The notes under the pieces: model-generated
The model's input: the letters and a program-made list of their open reading frames with translations, nothing else
Databases searched by the model: none
What the model was told of the DNA's origin: nothing
Shown here: piece by piece, positions 15,866 to 24,599 of the stretch
Layout: the number at the start of each line of letters is the position of its first letter
Numbering within the stretch: position 1 is the first letter of the stretch
Assembly (NCBI RefSeq): GCF_000271485.2
Contig: NZ_AKVN02000001.1
Location: 2,443,501 to 2,507,500 of the forward strand
From: Pelosinus fermentans DSM 17108
GTDB taxonomy: Bacteria > Bacillota > Negativicutes > DSM-13327
Length of the DNA stretch: 64,000 nucleotides
Direction of reading: 5' to 3'
Program-made: the position numbers and the translations under genes

Positions 15866-16871
15866 TATTTCCAGTTACATTACCAATTTTCTGAGTGTTT
15901 ATCTTCCTACCCAACGCAATGTAAGCCAAAACACTATTTTTTCATACTGTGATGCCTTCCGGCTGTTTCTGACGTATTGCAGGGATCAACGTGGAATAGC
16001 TCCTGAACGTTTTTCGATTGAACAGTTTGATTCTAGCTTAGTTGGTGGATTTCTCGGCTGGTTGGAAACTGAACGAGGCTGTGGGGTTTCCACCAGAAAT
16101 CAAAGGCAGGCCGCAATCCAATCATTTTCACGGTATGTGTTAGTAGAAGCACCCCAGTATATGACGGCATGCCAAAAAATACTTCAAATCCCAATCAAAA
16201 AGAAGCCCCACCCGACAGTCCATTATTTGACAACTAATGATATGCAGCTACTACTATCGCTACCTGACACAGCAAAAAGGTCTGGGAAAAGAGATTTGGT
16301 TTTGTTAAGCGTGCTGTATGATACAGGGGCAAGGGTACAGGAAAATGCGGATTTGACTATTCGGGATATCCGGCTGGATGTGCCTGCCCATGTTCATCTG
16401 ACAGGGAAAGGTCGAAAGTCAAGAGATATTCCCCTTTTATCACAAACGGCAAATCTCATCAAGGAATATCTGGATGAATATCATCTCAATACTAGAGAAA
16501 ACCTGAGTCATCCTTTATTCAAAAACCGTCATGGAAATCAATTGACTCGCTCCGGAATCGCTTACATCCTAAAAAAGTATGCTGTAACAGTTTCAAAACA
16601 ATCTCCGCTAATGTCTCAAAATATCACTCCACATACATTACGGCACACCAAAGCTATGCATCTTTTACAGGCTGGTGTTCACCTCGTTTACATTCGTGAT
16701 ATCCTTGGACATGTAGATGTTGCAACAACGGGTATCTATGCAAAAGCCGATACAGAGATGAAACGAAAAGCACTGGAGAAAGTCGGTTCTATAATCCCTG
16801 TAGATGGACCTTCTTGGAGTAAGGATGCTGAACTAATTAATTGGCTAAAGAATTTCGGCAAGAACAAGTAA
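15852..16871 (+). CDS. Tyrosine recombinase C of the trio
   Basis: The start is ATG 15852, with AGGTGATAAGC before it, inside the end of gene B; the longer frame from 15822 lacks a site. It encodes 339 aa. SAM-like N-terminal domain (LPTQRNVSQNTIFSYCDAFR), then catalytic Arg in YDTGARVQENADL, Lys in LTGKGRKSRDIPL, HTLRHTKAMHLL, LGHVDVATTGIYA with the Tyr nucleophile. All active-site residues are seen. It closest resembles XerD-like integrases of RIT elements. Confidence 0.85.
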   Translation: MKTSSISSYITNFLSVYLPTQRNVSQNTIFSYCDAFRLFLTYCRDQRGIAPERFSIEQFDSSLVGGFLGWLETERGCGVSTRNQRQAAIQSFSRYVLVEAPQYMTACQKILQIPIKKKPHPTVHYLTTNDMQLLLSLPDTAKRSGKRDLVLLSVLYDTGARVQENADLTIRDIRLDVPAHVHLTGKGRKSRDIPLLSQTANLIKEYLDEYHLNTRENLSHPLFKNRHGNQLTRSGIAYILKKYAVTVSKQSPLMSQNITPHTLRHTKAMHLLQAGVHLVYIRDILGHVDVATTGIYAKADTEMKRKALEKVGSIIPVDGPSWSKDAELINWLKNFGKNK

Positions 16872-16952
16872 TGGTCTTTGTTATGTAGAGTAAATGAAGA
16901 AAATTCAGGCCCAATCAACCTGTTTATTTTCATTCACTCCGCATAACTACTA

Positions 16953-16980
16953 GCTGCACATAACCTACATTATGTGCAGC
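16953..16980. repeat. Strong palindromic hairpin beyond the recombinase trio
   Basis: GCTGCACATAA and TTATGTGCAGC form an 11-bp perfect stem with a 6-base loop, without a T tail. ACATAA recurs nearby (13578-13583, 16983-16988), so these may be recombinase-binding sites of the element's right end. Confidence 0.45.
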
Positions 16981-17070
16981 TATACATAATGTTGGTGTAA
17001 GATATACCTGTAATATTATGGGCAAGCAAGTCTATTTATTTGACGATATGGGAAAATGGTTTATGGAAAG

Positions 17071-17107
17071 AAAAACCTCCGGCTAAGGCTAAGCCGGGGG
17101 TTTTTTT
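17071..17107 (+). terminator. Terminator used as intron B target
   Basis: AACCTCCGGCTTA-like stem (ACCTCCGGCT...AGCCGGGGGT) with TTTTTTT. Group II intron B begins 4 bases after the T run. A 22-codon open frame (MGKQVYLFDD...) ends inside it but has no ribosome-binding site. Confidence 0.8.
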
Positions 17108-18344
17108 GATGGTGCGCCACGCATGGCGCGTAACTTGGCGGTGAAAGTCCGCTATGGGGGCTGGCAGTTGCCAACCATTAGCCAAGCGCAAGGGTGTCCA
17201 CCGCAAGGTGGAATCTAAAGGAAGCGTGATGAGCAAAATCTCGGCCCGAGGAACACAAATCGTATTAGGCATTCGAAGTGGGATGAGTCTGCCATACAAG
17301 ACAAAATCCAATAAACTGCACGGACACGGGGATGTATATGCGGCGGGTATATGGGATGAAGGTTACGTGTCTTACCGTGGGAGATCTTACGGACGCATGA
17401 AGCAAATTTGTGAAATGCGGTTGAAATAAGATTTGCCGTGAGAAGTCAGCAGATACCATATTAGTAACGCAGTCGACGGCGTTATGAAGGGTTGAACCCA
17501 AGGAGGTGTTAAGTCAATGAAGGTTACCAAAGTCGGGATAAAAGAAGGCAGAATACCTTGCTGTGGTAAGGACTGCCCGCAAAGAGATAATGCGGAACAT
17601 GAAGGGTATGCGGGAGTGCTTACTGACAAGCGGATAACTGAAAACAACAACACCGATGCCGACAGTAAAGAGAAAAGACTTTTAGAGAGAATCTTGAGCC
17701 TGGATAGCCTTAACACAGCCTATAAGCAGGTTAAGAGTAAGAAAGGCGCGCACGGAATTGATGGGATGGAAGTGGAGCATCTTCTACAATATCTCAAAGT
17801 TAACGGGGAGGAACTTACCAAGTCAATTCTGGAAGGGAAATACCATCCGAATCCGGTACGAAGAGTAGAAATACCCAAGGACAGCGGAAAAATGCGGACG
17901 TTAGGGATACCAACGGCAGTAGACAGAGTCATTCAGCAGGCAATAGCCCAGGAGCTTGAACCCATCTTCGAACCTCAATTCGCAGAGACCAGCTATGGTT
18001 TCAGGCCGAAGAGGAGTGCCCATGACGCCTTGAGAAGTGTAAGGAATACGCGAACCAAGGGTATACTTATGTCGTTGATATGGACCTTGAAAAATTTTTC
18101 GATACAGTAAACCAATCGAAGATGATTGAAATACTATCAAGGACGGTCAAAGACGGCAGAGTCGTATCGCTTATACACAAATATCTTAGGGCAGGAGCCA
18201 TGAATAGGGGACGATTTGAGGAAACGAAGCTTGGTCTTGTTCAAGGGGGTAACATTAGCCCCTTATGCAGCAACATCATGCTGAACGAACTTGACCATGA
18301 ACTGGAACGCAGAGGAATCTGGTTTGTTCGATATGCGGATGATA

Positions 18345-20212
18345 GTGCGCCACGAAGGCGTGTTCAAGTAGCGTAGCTACTGAAGGCAGCCATGCTGTAC
18401 AGATGATGGTGGTAGGTCCACCGAAATCGCCATACAGGTGGAGGTTTCAAACTACCTTAAGGTGCTGTGGCCAAAATCCATGGTATTGAGCGTTAAGGAA
18501 AAGGCAGTGATAAAACTGTCAAGTGCGTATTAAGGAGATGAATGAACAAGTGAACCACTTACGAAAATGTCGATAGCGTAGAGATTCCATCAAAACCAGG
18601 GGGTAGTCGTTAATCTGGGATAAGTCTAGGGGAAACCTGTTTACTGCCTAGACGGTGGGCGGCATAAAGGTGGCATGAACTTAATACAGGCGTCTGTACG
18701 GAACGTGGGAACCCACGGGCTGATGTTAAGGGAGTATATCAAGCGGAAGAACCGCAAGATAAGAGTACCAATGCAGTCATGGGGGCAGATTGGGTTGTAG
18801 TAGTGATGAAGTTTCTGTAATGGGAATGGAGCGAAGAACCCGAATTATTCAGTTTCAAGAATAAGTCAACTTTGAAAGGAGGAGGAACTTATGCAAGAAA
18901 CAAAGCCATACAGTATTTCCAAAAGAGCAGTAATTACTGCTTATGAAAGAGTGAAAGCAAATAAGGGAACCTATGGAGTGGATGAGCAATCTATTGAGGA
19001 TTTTGAGAGAAAGCTAAATAATAATCTCTATAAGATTTGGAATAGAATGTCGTCAGGAAGTTATTTGCCGAAACCTGTAAAGGCAGTAGCAATTCCAAAG
19101 AAGAATGGTGGAACTCGTATTTTAGGAATACCAACCGTAGAGGACAGGATAGCGCAGATGGTAGCGAAGTTATACTTTGAGCCATGCGTGGAGCCGATAT
19201 TTTACGAAGATTCCTATGGATACAGACCGAATAAATCAGCAATACAAGCAATAGAAGTAACAAGGAGAAGGTGTTGGAGAAAAGACTGGGTTTTAGAGTT
19301 TGATATAAAGGGTCTATTTGATAACATCAGACATGATTACTTAATAGAAATGGTAAAACACCAAACAAAAGAAGAATGGATTCTTCTTTATGTACCAAGG
19401 TGGTTGACAGCACCGTTTCAAATGGAGGATGGAACGATTGTTCTAAGAACTTCAGGAACGCCACAAGGTGGGGTAATCAGTCCTGTACTTGCCAATCTAT
19501 TTTTACACTATGTATTTGATGATTATATGACGAAAGAGTTTCCAACAATACCGTGGGCAAGATATGCGGATGATGGAATTGCACACTGTGCGTCTCTTAA
19601 ACAAGCGAAATATTTGCAACGCAGGCTACAGGAACGTTTTGAGCGTTTTGGATTAGAATTAAATTTGGATAAGACAAGAATTGTATATTGTAAAGATGAT
19701 GACCGAATAGGAAATCATGAATACACCTCTTTTGATTTTCTGGGATATACATTCAGACCAAGACATGCAAAGAATAAATGTGGAAAGTTCTTCACTAACT
19801 TTCTGCCAGCAATGGGAGAAAAGGCGAAGAAATCCATAAGAAAAGTAGTTAGAAAGTGGAAGTTGCAGTTGAAACCGGATAAGGACTTATTGGACATAGC
19901 AAATATGTTCAATAGCCAAATACAGGGATGGATTAATTACTACACGCATTTTTATAAATCAGAGATATATGAAGTATTAAGATATATTAATGGACGTCTT
20001 GTTTACTGGGTTCGCAAGAAATACAAGAATCGAAAATCAAGACAAAGAGCTGAACATTGGCTTGGAGAAATAGCAAAGCGTGATAGAAAACTGTTTGCAC
20101 ACTGGAAATTTGGGATACTGCCAACGGCTGGATAATGGGAGCTGTATGAGCTGAGAGGTTCACGTACAGTTCTGAGAGAGACTTAGGGGGAAGTTCCCTA
20201 GGTCTACTTGCT
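18345..20212 (+). mobile_element. Group II intron C, nested in intron B
   Basis: GTGCGCCACGAAGGCGTGTT begins at 18345. The 3' side has a domain V-like hairpin (GAGCTGTATGAGCTGAGAGGTTCACGTACAGTTCT region, about 20139-20174), a domain VI stem, and CTACTTGCT ending at 20212, similar in form to CTACTCGAT of A and B. The boundaries are set by the frame that restores the host maturase. Its protein and target differ from A and B (coding DNA, no hairpin), so it belongs to another class. Confidence 0.75.
18891..20135 (+). CDS. ltrA: Group II intron reverse transcriptase/maturase (intron C)
   Basis: 414 aa, complete; AAAGGAGGAGGAACTT precedes the ATG. RT motifs: YGVDEQSIEDFERKL, LGIPTVEDRIAQM, YGYRPNKSAIQAI, LEFDIKGLFDNIRHD, GTPQGGVISPVLANL, and the active site ARYADDGIAHC. 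The C-terminal maturase region shows IQGWINYYTHFY. It has no HNH endonuclease. It is only distantly like the A and B maturases, matching the different target choice. It would splice intron C out and so rejoin the intron B maturase. Confidence 0.9.
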   Translation: MQETKPYSISKRAVITAYERVKANKGTYGVDEQSIEDFERKLNNNLYKIWNRMSSGSYLPKPVKAVAIPKKNGGTRILGIPTVEDRIAQMVAKLYFEPCVEPIFYEDSYGYRPNKSAIQAIEVTRRRCWRKDWVLEFDIKGLFDNIRHDYLIEMVKHQTKEEWILLYVPRWLTAPFQMEDGTIVLRTSGTPQGGVISPVLANLFLHYVFDDYMTKEFPTIPWARYADDGIAHCASLKQAKYLQRRLQERFERFGLELNLDKTRIVYCKDDDRIGNHEYTSFDFLGYTFRPRHAKNKCGKFFTNFLPAMGEKAKKSIRKVVRKWKLQLKPDKDLLDIANMFNSQIQGWINYYTHFYKSEIYEVLRYINGRLVYWVRKKYKNRKSRQRAEHWLGEIAKRDRKLFAHWKFGILPTAG

Positions 20213-21169
20213 TGCTCCTCTTTGCCAAGACAAAACGGTCGGCGCAAAGAATACTTGAGAATATTGTTCCGGTCATTGAGGAGAAACTGCTTCTTAAGGT
20301 CAACACAGAGAAGACAGTCGTAGCCTATATCGGTAAGGTCAAATTTCTGGGATATGGATTCTATCCGTCAAAAGAAGGAATCAAAAACCGTGTCCACGCC
20401 AAGAGCATTAGCAAAATGAAAGCAAAAGTAAAAGAGCTCACATCAAGAAGCAACGCACTTGGATATGAAATGTTAAAGGTAAAACTGAAACAATTCATAA
20501 CGGGGTGGGTAAATTACTTCAAGCTTGCGGATATGAAGAAACTGCTTCAGACAACCGATGAATGGTTGAGAAGGAGAGTGCGCATGTATATCTGGAAACG
20601 GTGGAAGAAAATCCGTACCAGATATGCCATGCTGAAGAAACTCGGACTTAATCATAGCACTGCCTTTAAGTTTGCCTGCACAAGAAAAGGCTACTGGCGG
20701 ATAGCCAATAGCCAAATACTAAAAGTCACTGTAACCGATGCCCGCCTAAGACAGGCTGGCTATACATTTTTCTCGGATTACTTTAAAACTGTTATGGCGT
20801 AAACTTGGGAACCGCCACTTGCGGAACCGCTTGAGTGGTGGTGTGAGAGGTCGGCTACTCAAATAATGGGTAGCCTCTACTCGATAGCATATGGCCTATA
20901 CTACGAGCCACACTAAATGGGGATTGACCATTTGTCAGTTATTTCTTACTAACGCACATAAACCTTAAATTCATATAAAACATTAAATTTATTTGGGAAT
21001 CTATATCTTTTGGTTGAGGTAATTATTTCTATATGGGTTATAATGTATTTATTGTAAATAGATTCATTATAAGGAAATTATTATTAAAATGGAATGCGAT
21101 TGCGAAAGTTGAATTGTTTAAAAGTTGAAAAACACTGATACCTTGATGATTGAATAAGGAGGATATTCT

Positions 21170-21646
21170 TTGAAGAAAACACATCGTAATGATCAAGCGA
21201 TTTCAAAAAGAACAATATATATTATTGGACTTGCTTTACTGGTCATGTTTATTGGGTTTGTATTTTACCATACCAAAGGTTTGACAACAGAGGGTACTGT
21301 TAAAAAAGAGGCATTAATGGTCGAATATAATTTGCTTCAACAATTACCAGGTGCAATTAGGAATGACTTGTCATCATATAATAAAACTACTTCGGCTCTC
21401 GTTAGTGCAGGCTATCGTTCAAGCAAAAGTTATAATGAGATTCGTTCATTCTATATCGCAGAAGCAGAAAAAAACGGATGGATATTTATAAGCGAAGAAA
21501 CTGTGAGAGGTGGGGGACAGGACTTAGGAGGAAAAACAATATATTTTCGTAAAGGTGACTATACGCTATCTATTCAATATGCTGGTGCAAAGGCTGACTA
21601 TGGATGGGATTTTGCAGTTGGTTTGTCATGGCATTACCTTAAATGA
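21170..21646 (+). CDS. 158-aa membrane-anchored hypothetical protein
   Basis: TTG start with AAGGAGG 10 bases before it. Basic N-terminus, one membrane helix (about residues 16-34: YIIGLALLVMFIGFVFY), then a soluble domain of about 120 residues with a helix (SYNKTTSALVSAGYRSSKSYNEI), a FISEE strand and a beta-rich end (YTLSIQYAGAKADYGWDF). Family not recognised. It heads a group of three same-strand small genes. The fold would suit an immunity or accessory role beside the toxin-like gene that follows, but this is only suggested by position. Confidence 0.5.
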   Translation: MKKTHRNDQAISKRTIYIIGLALLVMFIGFVFYHTKGLTTEGTVKKEALMVEYNLLQQLPGAIRNDLSSYNKTTSALVSAGYRSSKSYNEIRSFYIAEAEKNGWIFISEETVRGGGQDLGGKTIYFRKGDYTLSIQYAGAKADYGWDFAVGLSWHYLK

Positions 21647-21750
21647 ATCTCCTATATAAGGGATGGCGAAAGAATTAGAGTAATGTATAGAATTATGGAG
21701 TTTATTTTATTTGCAGGTTAATATGTGGCTTTGAGGAGAGATTTTAAAAA

Positions 21751-22176
21751 ATGGATAGATCAGATTTACCAAATAGAACACCTGATTATTACACCATTTC
21801 TGTTTGTGAAGGTCCTGGTGTGGGGTCAATCCAATCAATTACAATAGATTACTATGGTAATGTGTATGGAGGCGTTGGTATGGCACTGGGCAAATCTGGG
21901 ACATTTTTTACAGGCAGTGTTATTGTGGGATGGTTGAGTACTCCTGAGAGACCGAAGGAAGATACCCTAAAAGGCTTTTGTAATGGTGCCGCAAACAATG
22001 TTAGCGCAGGAGCTCTATTTGGCTACGGTAGGACATATAGTAATGGAATAACAGGTACGGAGTTTGGCTTTTTTGCGCCACAGATCGGTACATCTCATAT
22101 GGATTCTACGTCGATAGGTTCAGTTAAATCGTTTATTGATAGTTTGTCTGGGTTTATTCCTGGACAAGATGAGTAA
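21751..22176 (+). CDS. 141-aa polymorphic-toxin C-terminal-like domain protein
   Basis: GAGGAGAGA precedes the ATG. The protein opens PNRTPDYYTISV, then a glycine-rich beta region (ITIDYYGNVYGGVGMALGKSG, VIVGWLSTPERP, FLGFCNGAANNV-type segment, and FAPQIGTS). That order resembles the free C-terminal domain found at the end of long RHS or adhesin-like secreted proteins in Firmicutes. Here it stands alone, without a repeat-rich carrier: either a cassette tip left by recombination or a separate small effector. Activity unknown. Confidence 0.45.
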   Translation: MDRSDLPNRTPDYYTISVCEGPGVGSIQSITIDYYGNVYGGVGMALGKSGTFFTGSVIVGWLSTPERPKEDTLKGFCNGAANNVSAGALFGYGRTYSNGITGTEFGFFAPQIGTSHMDSTSIGSVKSFIDSLSGFIPGQDE

Positions 22177-22244
22177 CGCAATGTATATTATTGCCTAGGC
22201 AAAAATACAGAATTAAAATTTTAAAAGGTTATGGAGGTTTCATA

Positions 22245-22673
22245 ATGGGATTTAGATTAACGGTTAAAGGAAAAGATACCATTTATTTAGGTGAAAATAT
22301 AATTCGTCTTGTAAATGTGCAACTAAGTACGCCAACTGACTCAAAAGCTAAGTCAACTGATGTTGCTGCTACAATGTGGGTAACAGGAAAACTTCTTCAT
22401 ACTGAAGGACCTAGTAACAGTGACACCTTAAAACTATTTGAATGGGCGCAAGTTCCAGCACAAAGTTCAGAGGCCTATAGTGATGTAATTGTCGAGGTGG
22501 TTTCTTCTGATAAGATATTTAGAAAAGTATATTTCCCTAATGCCTTTGTAGTTGATTACAGTGAAAGATATAATGATACTGCGGGTGTTGGTGAATTTTC
22601 AATGACTTTAAGGCAGAAAGCAGATCGATTGCTTCAGGTAAAAGCTGAAGGCGGTCTAAGTTTAGGAGTATAG
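22245..22673 (+). CDS. 142-aa beta-rich protein ('membrane-associated protease 1'-like)
   Basis: ATG 22245 has ATGGAGGTTTCATA before it; the 18-residue longer frame has no site. The protein shows GFRLTVKGKDTIYLGENI, LKLFEWAQVP, and a closing VYFPNAFVVDYSERYNDTAGVGEFSMTLRQK. That final pattern is shared by clostridial proteins annotated as membrane-associated protease 1, a name without proven function, and its strand order recalls tube-forming Hcp-like folds. It lies 68 bases after the toxin-like gene and may be part of the same unit. I cannot give a function. Confidence 0.5.
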   Translation: MGFRLTVKGKDTIYLGENIIRLVNVQLSTPTDSKAKSTDVAATMWVTGKLLHTEGPSNSDTLKLFEWAQVPAQSSEAYSDVIVEVVSSDKIFRKVYFPNAFVVDYSERYNDTAGVGEFSMTLRQKADRLLQVKAEGGLSLGV

Positions 22674-22864
22674 TGCAAGATGGATTCTTACATACACTAT
22701 AAGGTTTAGTAAAATAGCTCCCTAGACTTAGTTGTTAGTGAGTTATAGTTCATCGCAAATAAAAAAGTCTATGTTGTGATGATGAACTGTAAACGAAGAT
22801 ATTGCATTGGTCAAAAGAAAATAATTACTACTGATTAGATAATTTTTGGAGAAGAGATGAAGAC

Positions 22865-23212
22865 ATGATCATACGTATCTTGATGGCTATTGTTATTGGC
22901 TTAATGATTTGCAGTAACACAATTTTGGTATCAGCAGCAGAGAGCTCAGCATTAATTATTCATCAAACACCTTTTGAGTATCCAAGGGAAGCTGCTAAGA
23001 ATAATTGGGAGGGGAAAGTCACACTGCTTATAAGTATAACTAATAAAGGGAATGTAAGTGAGGTCATAATCCAGAAGAGTTCCGGTTATGAGATTCTTGA
23101 TGATGCGGCAAAGGATAATGTGAAAAAGTGGAGGTTTATTCCTGCGCGAAATCAGGATAATCAGTCAATCGCCTCTGAAATGCCTTTAGATGTATCGTTT
23201 TATTTAAAATAG
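22865..23212 (+). CDS. TonB C-terminal domain protein
   Basis: 115 aa. A signal peptide (IRILMAIVIGLMICSNTILVSAAES) is followed directly by a TonB C-terminal domain: FEYPREAAKNNWEGKVTLLISITNKGNVSEV, SSGYEILDDAAKDNVKKWRFIPA. The proline-rich bridge and N-terminal anchor of true TonB are absent, so it is a short, exported periplasmic relative and not a full energy transducer. Its presence supports an outer membrane. An imperfect GCCCTA/TAGGGC hairpin (23235-23258) follows without a T run. Confidence 0.8.
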   Translation: MIIRILMAIVIGLMICSNTILVSAAESSALIIHQTPFEYPREAAKNNWEGKVTLLISITNKGNVSEVIIQKSSGYEILDDAAKDNVKKWRFIPARNQDNQSIASEMPLDVSFYLK

Positions 23213-23460
23213 AAAATTAGCTTAAATAAATGACGCCCTAGGCTTAATTGCTTAGGGCATATTACGTTCTATATATATTAAGAAAATTCTCGGTTTAATC
23301 ACCATGGAAACATTATTATGATTAGGTAATAAAAGAAAGTCGTATTCAGTGAATAAGGCTAAAAGTACTATTGATTTATTGAGATCTACTTAATAAAGAA
23401 AGATAGAAAATTTTGCAGAATTATAGCAAAATTAGAATAAATATTATAGGGGTGAATTAA

Positions 23461-23586
23461 TTGGTTATTAGTTTTATAAAAAAGGTTATAATTGTGATAT
23501 GTTTGGTTGTTCTTAATAGTTCAAATGTAATTAAAGATAATAGTATTCTCTTACTAACTAGTAAAATAAGCGTAAAAGCAAAATAG
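23461..23586 (+). CDS. 41-aa membrane mini-ORF
   Basis: TTG start after ATAGGGGTGAATTAA. The peptide has a basic start, one hydrophobic helix (KKVIIVICLVVLNSS) and a polar tail ending SVKAK. It resembles a signal or small membrane peptide. It lies in the 450-base gap before the split nuclease and shows no other support. Confidence 0.3.
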   Translation: MVISFIKKVIIVICLVVLNSSNVIKDNSILLLTSKISVKAK

Positions 23587-23661
23587 AAAGGATCTTCTTT
23601 TTTACATAACTCCCCATAATGCTATATAATAGGAACATACTATTTTCTCGGAGGTCCCAAA

Positions 23662-24048
23662 TTGCGTCAAACCAGTGCTACAGAACTCGCCAAAATGGGA
23701 AAATGCGAACGCCAAGTCTACCTTGACTACCATCATGGCGAAGATACATCACTTACAGCAACATTCATCAAACGAGGCAACCAAGAGCACGAACAATTTA
23801 ATCGCCAGCTTTCTGGTAGAGATAATCGCTGTTTTATTGCAACATCAGTCTTTGGTATTGATGCCATAGAAACGAATATCCTGCGTCAATTTAGGGATAT
23901 GTATCTAATGCCTTACAGCCCTGGGCGAATGATTACTTCATTATATTATAATATATCACCACATATAGTTATCGTAATTGAAAGGTACCCTGTATTGAGG
24001 ATTCCAATCCGTGCAGTATTACGTTGGTTTATTAGATCCTGGAGGTAG
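23662..24048 (+). CDS. Cas4-like N-terminal segment fused to a CFI-box domain
   Basis: TTG start with GGAGGT 6 bases before it. Residues 1-50 (SATELAKMGKCERQVYLDYHHGE..., FIKRGNQEHEQFN) match the opening of Cas4/RecB-type nucleases, including the first iron-sulphur cysteine. Residues 52-125 are a CFI-box domain: CFIATSVFGIDAIETNILRQF, RDMYLMPYSPGR, LYYNISP, then basic helices. CFI-box domains normally close secreted or membrane proteins. The gene ends 2 bases before the start of the nuclease core gene (24051), so the two make one unit holding all Cas4 parts plus an added membrane-type domain. Confidence 0.65.
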   Translation: MRQTSATELAKMGKCERQVYLDYHHGEDTSLTATFIKRGNQEHEQFNRQLSGRDNRCFIATSVFGIDAIETNILRQFRDMYLMPYSPGRMITSLYYNISPHIVIVIERYPVLRIPIRAVLRWFIRSWR

Positions 24049-24050
24049 AC

Positions 24051-24509
24051 ATGTCATTCTTTATATTAGTTGTAGTTATTATTCTTTATTGGTGGTTGCG
24101 CTCAAGACGAAAACCCAAGCTATCACCATATATGTTAGAGCGATTCTTAAAAATAGCTGATCCGGTGCCTTTATGCGGTAAGCCGGATGTAGTGTGGGAA
24201 ACTCGTGACGGTTCTTTGATAGTTGGAGATTACAAAAGTCGTGAGAATCAACAAGTATATGAATCTGAGATTATTCAGCTATCTGTATATAAACTATTGG
24301 TTGAAAGAACACAAAATAGGTCAGTTGCTGATTATGGTTTTATTCATTTCAAGAATCGAAGTATGAAAAAGGTATCTTTAATGAAGGAAAAAGAAATTAT
24401 TACTTTGTATTATCGGTATTGGAATGTGATAGGAGGTGAGGTGGTCGCTTGTGTTGCTAATAATAAAAACTATTGTAGATATTGTTCGCACAAGCATGAG
24501 TGTAACTAA
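24051..24509 (+). CDS. Cas4-like PD-(D/E)XK nuclease, membrane-anchored core
   Basis: 152 aa. GGAGG ends 3 bases before the preceding stop and serves this ATG. Residues 2-20 are a membrane helix. The active site has CGKPDVVWETRDG (Asp) and LIVGDYKSRENQ (Asp-X-Lys), then YESEIIQLSVYKLL (the QxxxY motif of Cas4/RecB). The end CRYCSHKHEC gives three of the four iron-sulphur cysteines; the fourth would come from the upstream gene. Cas4 relatives are 5'-3' exonucleases; no CRISPR is seen here, so it is a solitary Cas4-like enzyme, possibly for DNA uptake or defence. Confidence 0.75.
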   Translation: MSFFILVVVIILYWWLRSRRKPKLSPYMLERFLKIADPVPLCGKPDVVWETRDGSLIVGDYKSRENQQVYESEIIQLSVYKLLVERTQNRSVADYGFIHFKNRSMKKVSLMKEKEIITLYYRYWNVIGGEVVACVANNKNYCRYCSHKHECN

Positions 24510-24511
24510 AA

Positions 24512-24554
24512 TAAATCCCCTGATAAGTTTGGACTTACTAAGGGATTTGCTTTA
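24512..24554 (+). terminator. Terminator after the split nuclease
   Basis: AAATCCC and GGGATTT pair, with an inner TAAGT/ACTTA stem, followed by GCTTTATA. It also faces the minus-strand remnant. Confidence 0.65.
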
Positions 24555-24599
24555 TACTATAGCGTAAAGGAAAAATAATCTAAAATTGTACAATACAAT

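Larger units (their letters stand above)
13574..16890 (+). mobile_element. Three-recombinase (RIT-like) element
   Basis: Three overlapping tyrosine recombinase genes in one direction, the mark of 'recombinase in trio' (RIT) elements. A 10-bp inverted pair, CTCTACATAA (13574-13583) and TTATGTAGAG (16881-16890), flanks the trio and is the best guess for its ends. Stronger hairpins just beyond, at 16953-16980, may also belong to the right end. There is no cargo gene. The middle gene is broken, so mobility is doubtful. Confidence 0.6.
17517..20802 (+). pseudogene. ltrA: Intron B maturase, frameshifted and split by a nested intron
   Basis: Exon 1 is 17517-18344 and exon 2 is 20213-20802. AAGGAGGTG precedes the ATG. 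RT motifs: GIDGMEVEHLL, YGFRPKRSAHDAL, VDMDLEKFFDTV, LVQGGNISPL, FVRYADD; exon 2 gives LLFAKTKRSAQ, FITGWVNYFKLADM and TRKGYWRIANS. A one-base loss near 18035 (TTGAGAAGTGT, one A short) shifts the frame. The nested intron sits inside the codon after YADD. Joining 18344 to 20213 gives YADDMLLFAKTK, which aligns without gap to YADDENIYVKSK of intron A. The fifth residue of the LVQGGN motif is Val-Gln where intron A has Pro-Gln. Confidence 0.85.
17112..20885 (+). mobile_element. Group II intron B (outer), interrupted by intron C
   Basis: The 5' end GTGCGCCACGCATGGCGCG begins at 17112, after a terminator. The 3' end has a domain V-like hairpin (about 20812-20845) and a domain VI stem finishing CTACTCGAT at 20885, identical to the last nine bases of intron A. 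Leader regions of A and B are alike (GGGTGTCCACCGC-AGGTGGAATCT). Its maturase is split by another intron and also frameshifted, so it needs help to splice. Confidence 0.8.

Noticed and set aside
23662-24509. Cas4-like genes as part of a CRISPR-Cas locus
   Set aside because: No repeats, Cas1 or Cas2 are seen nearby; they are treated as solitary Cas4-like nucleases.
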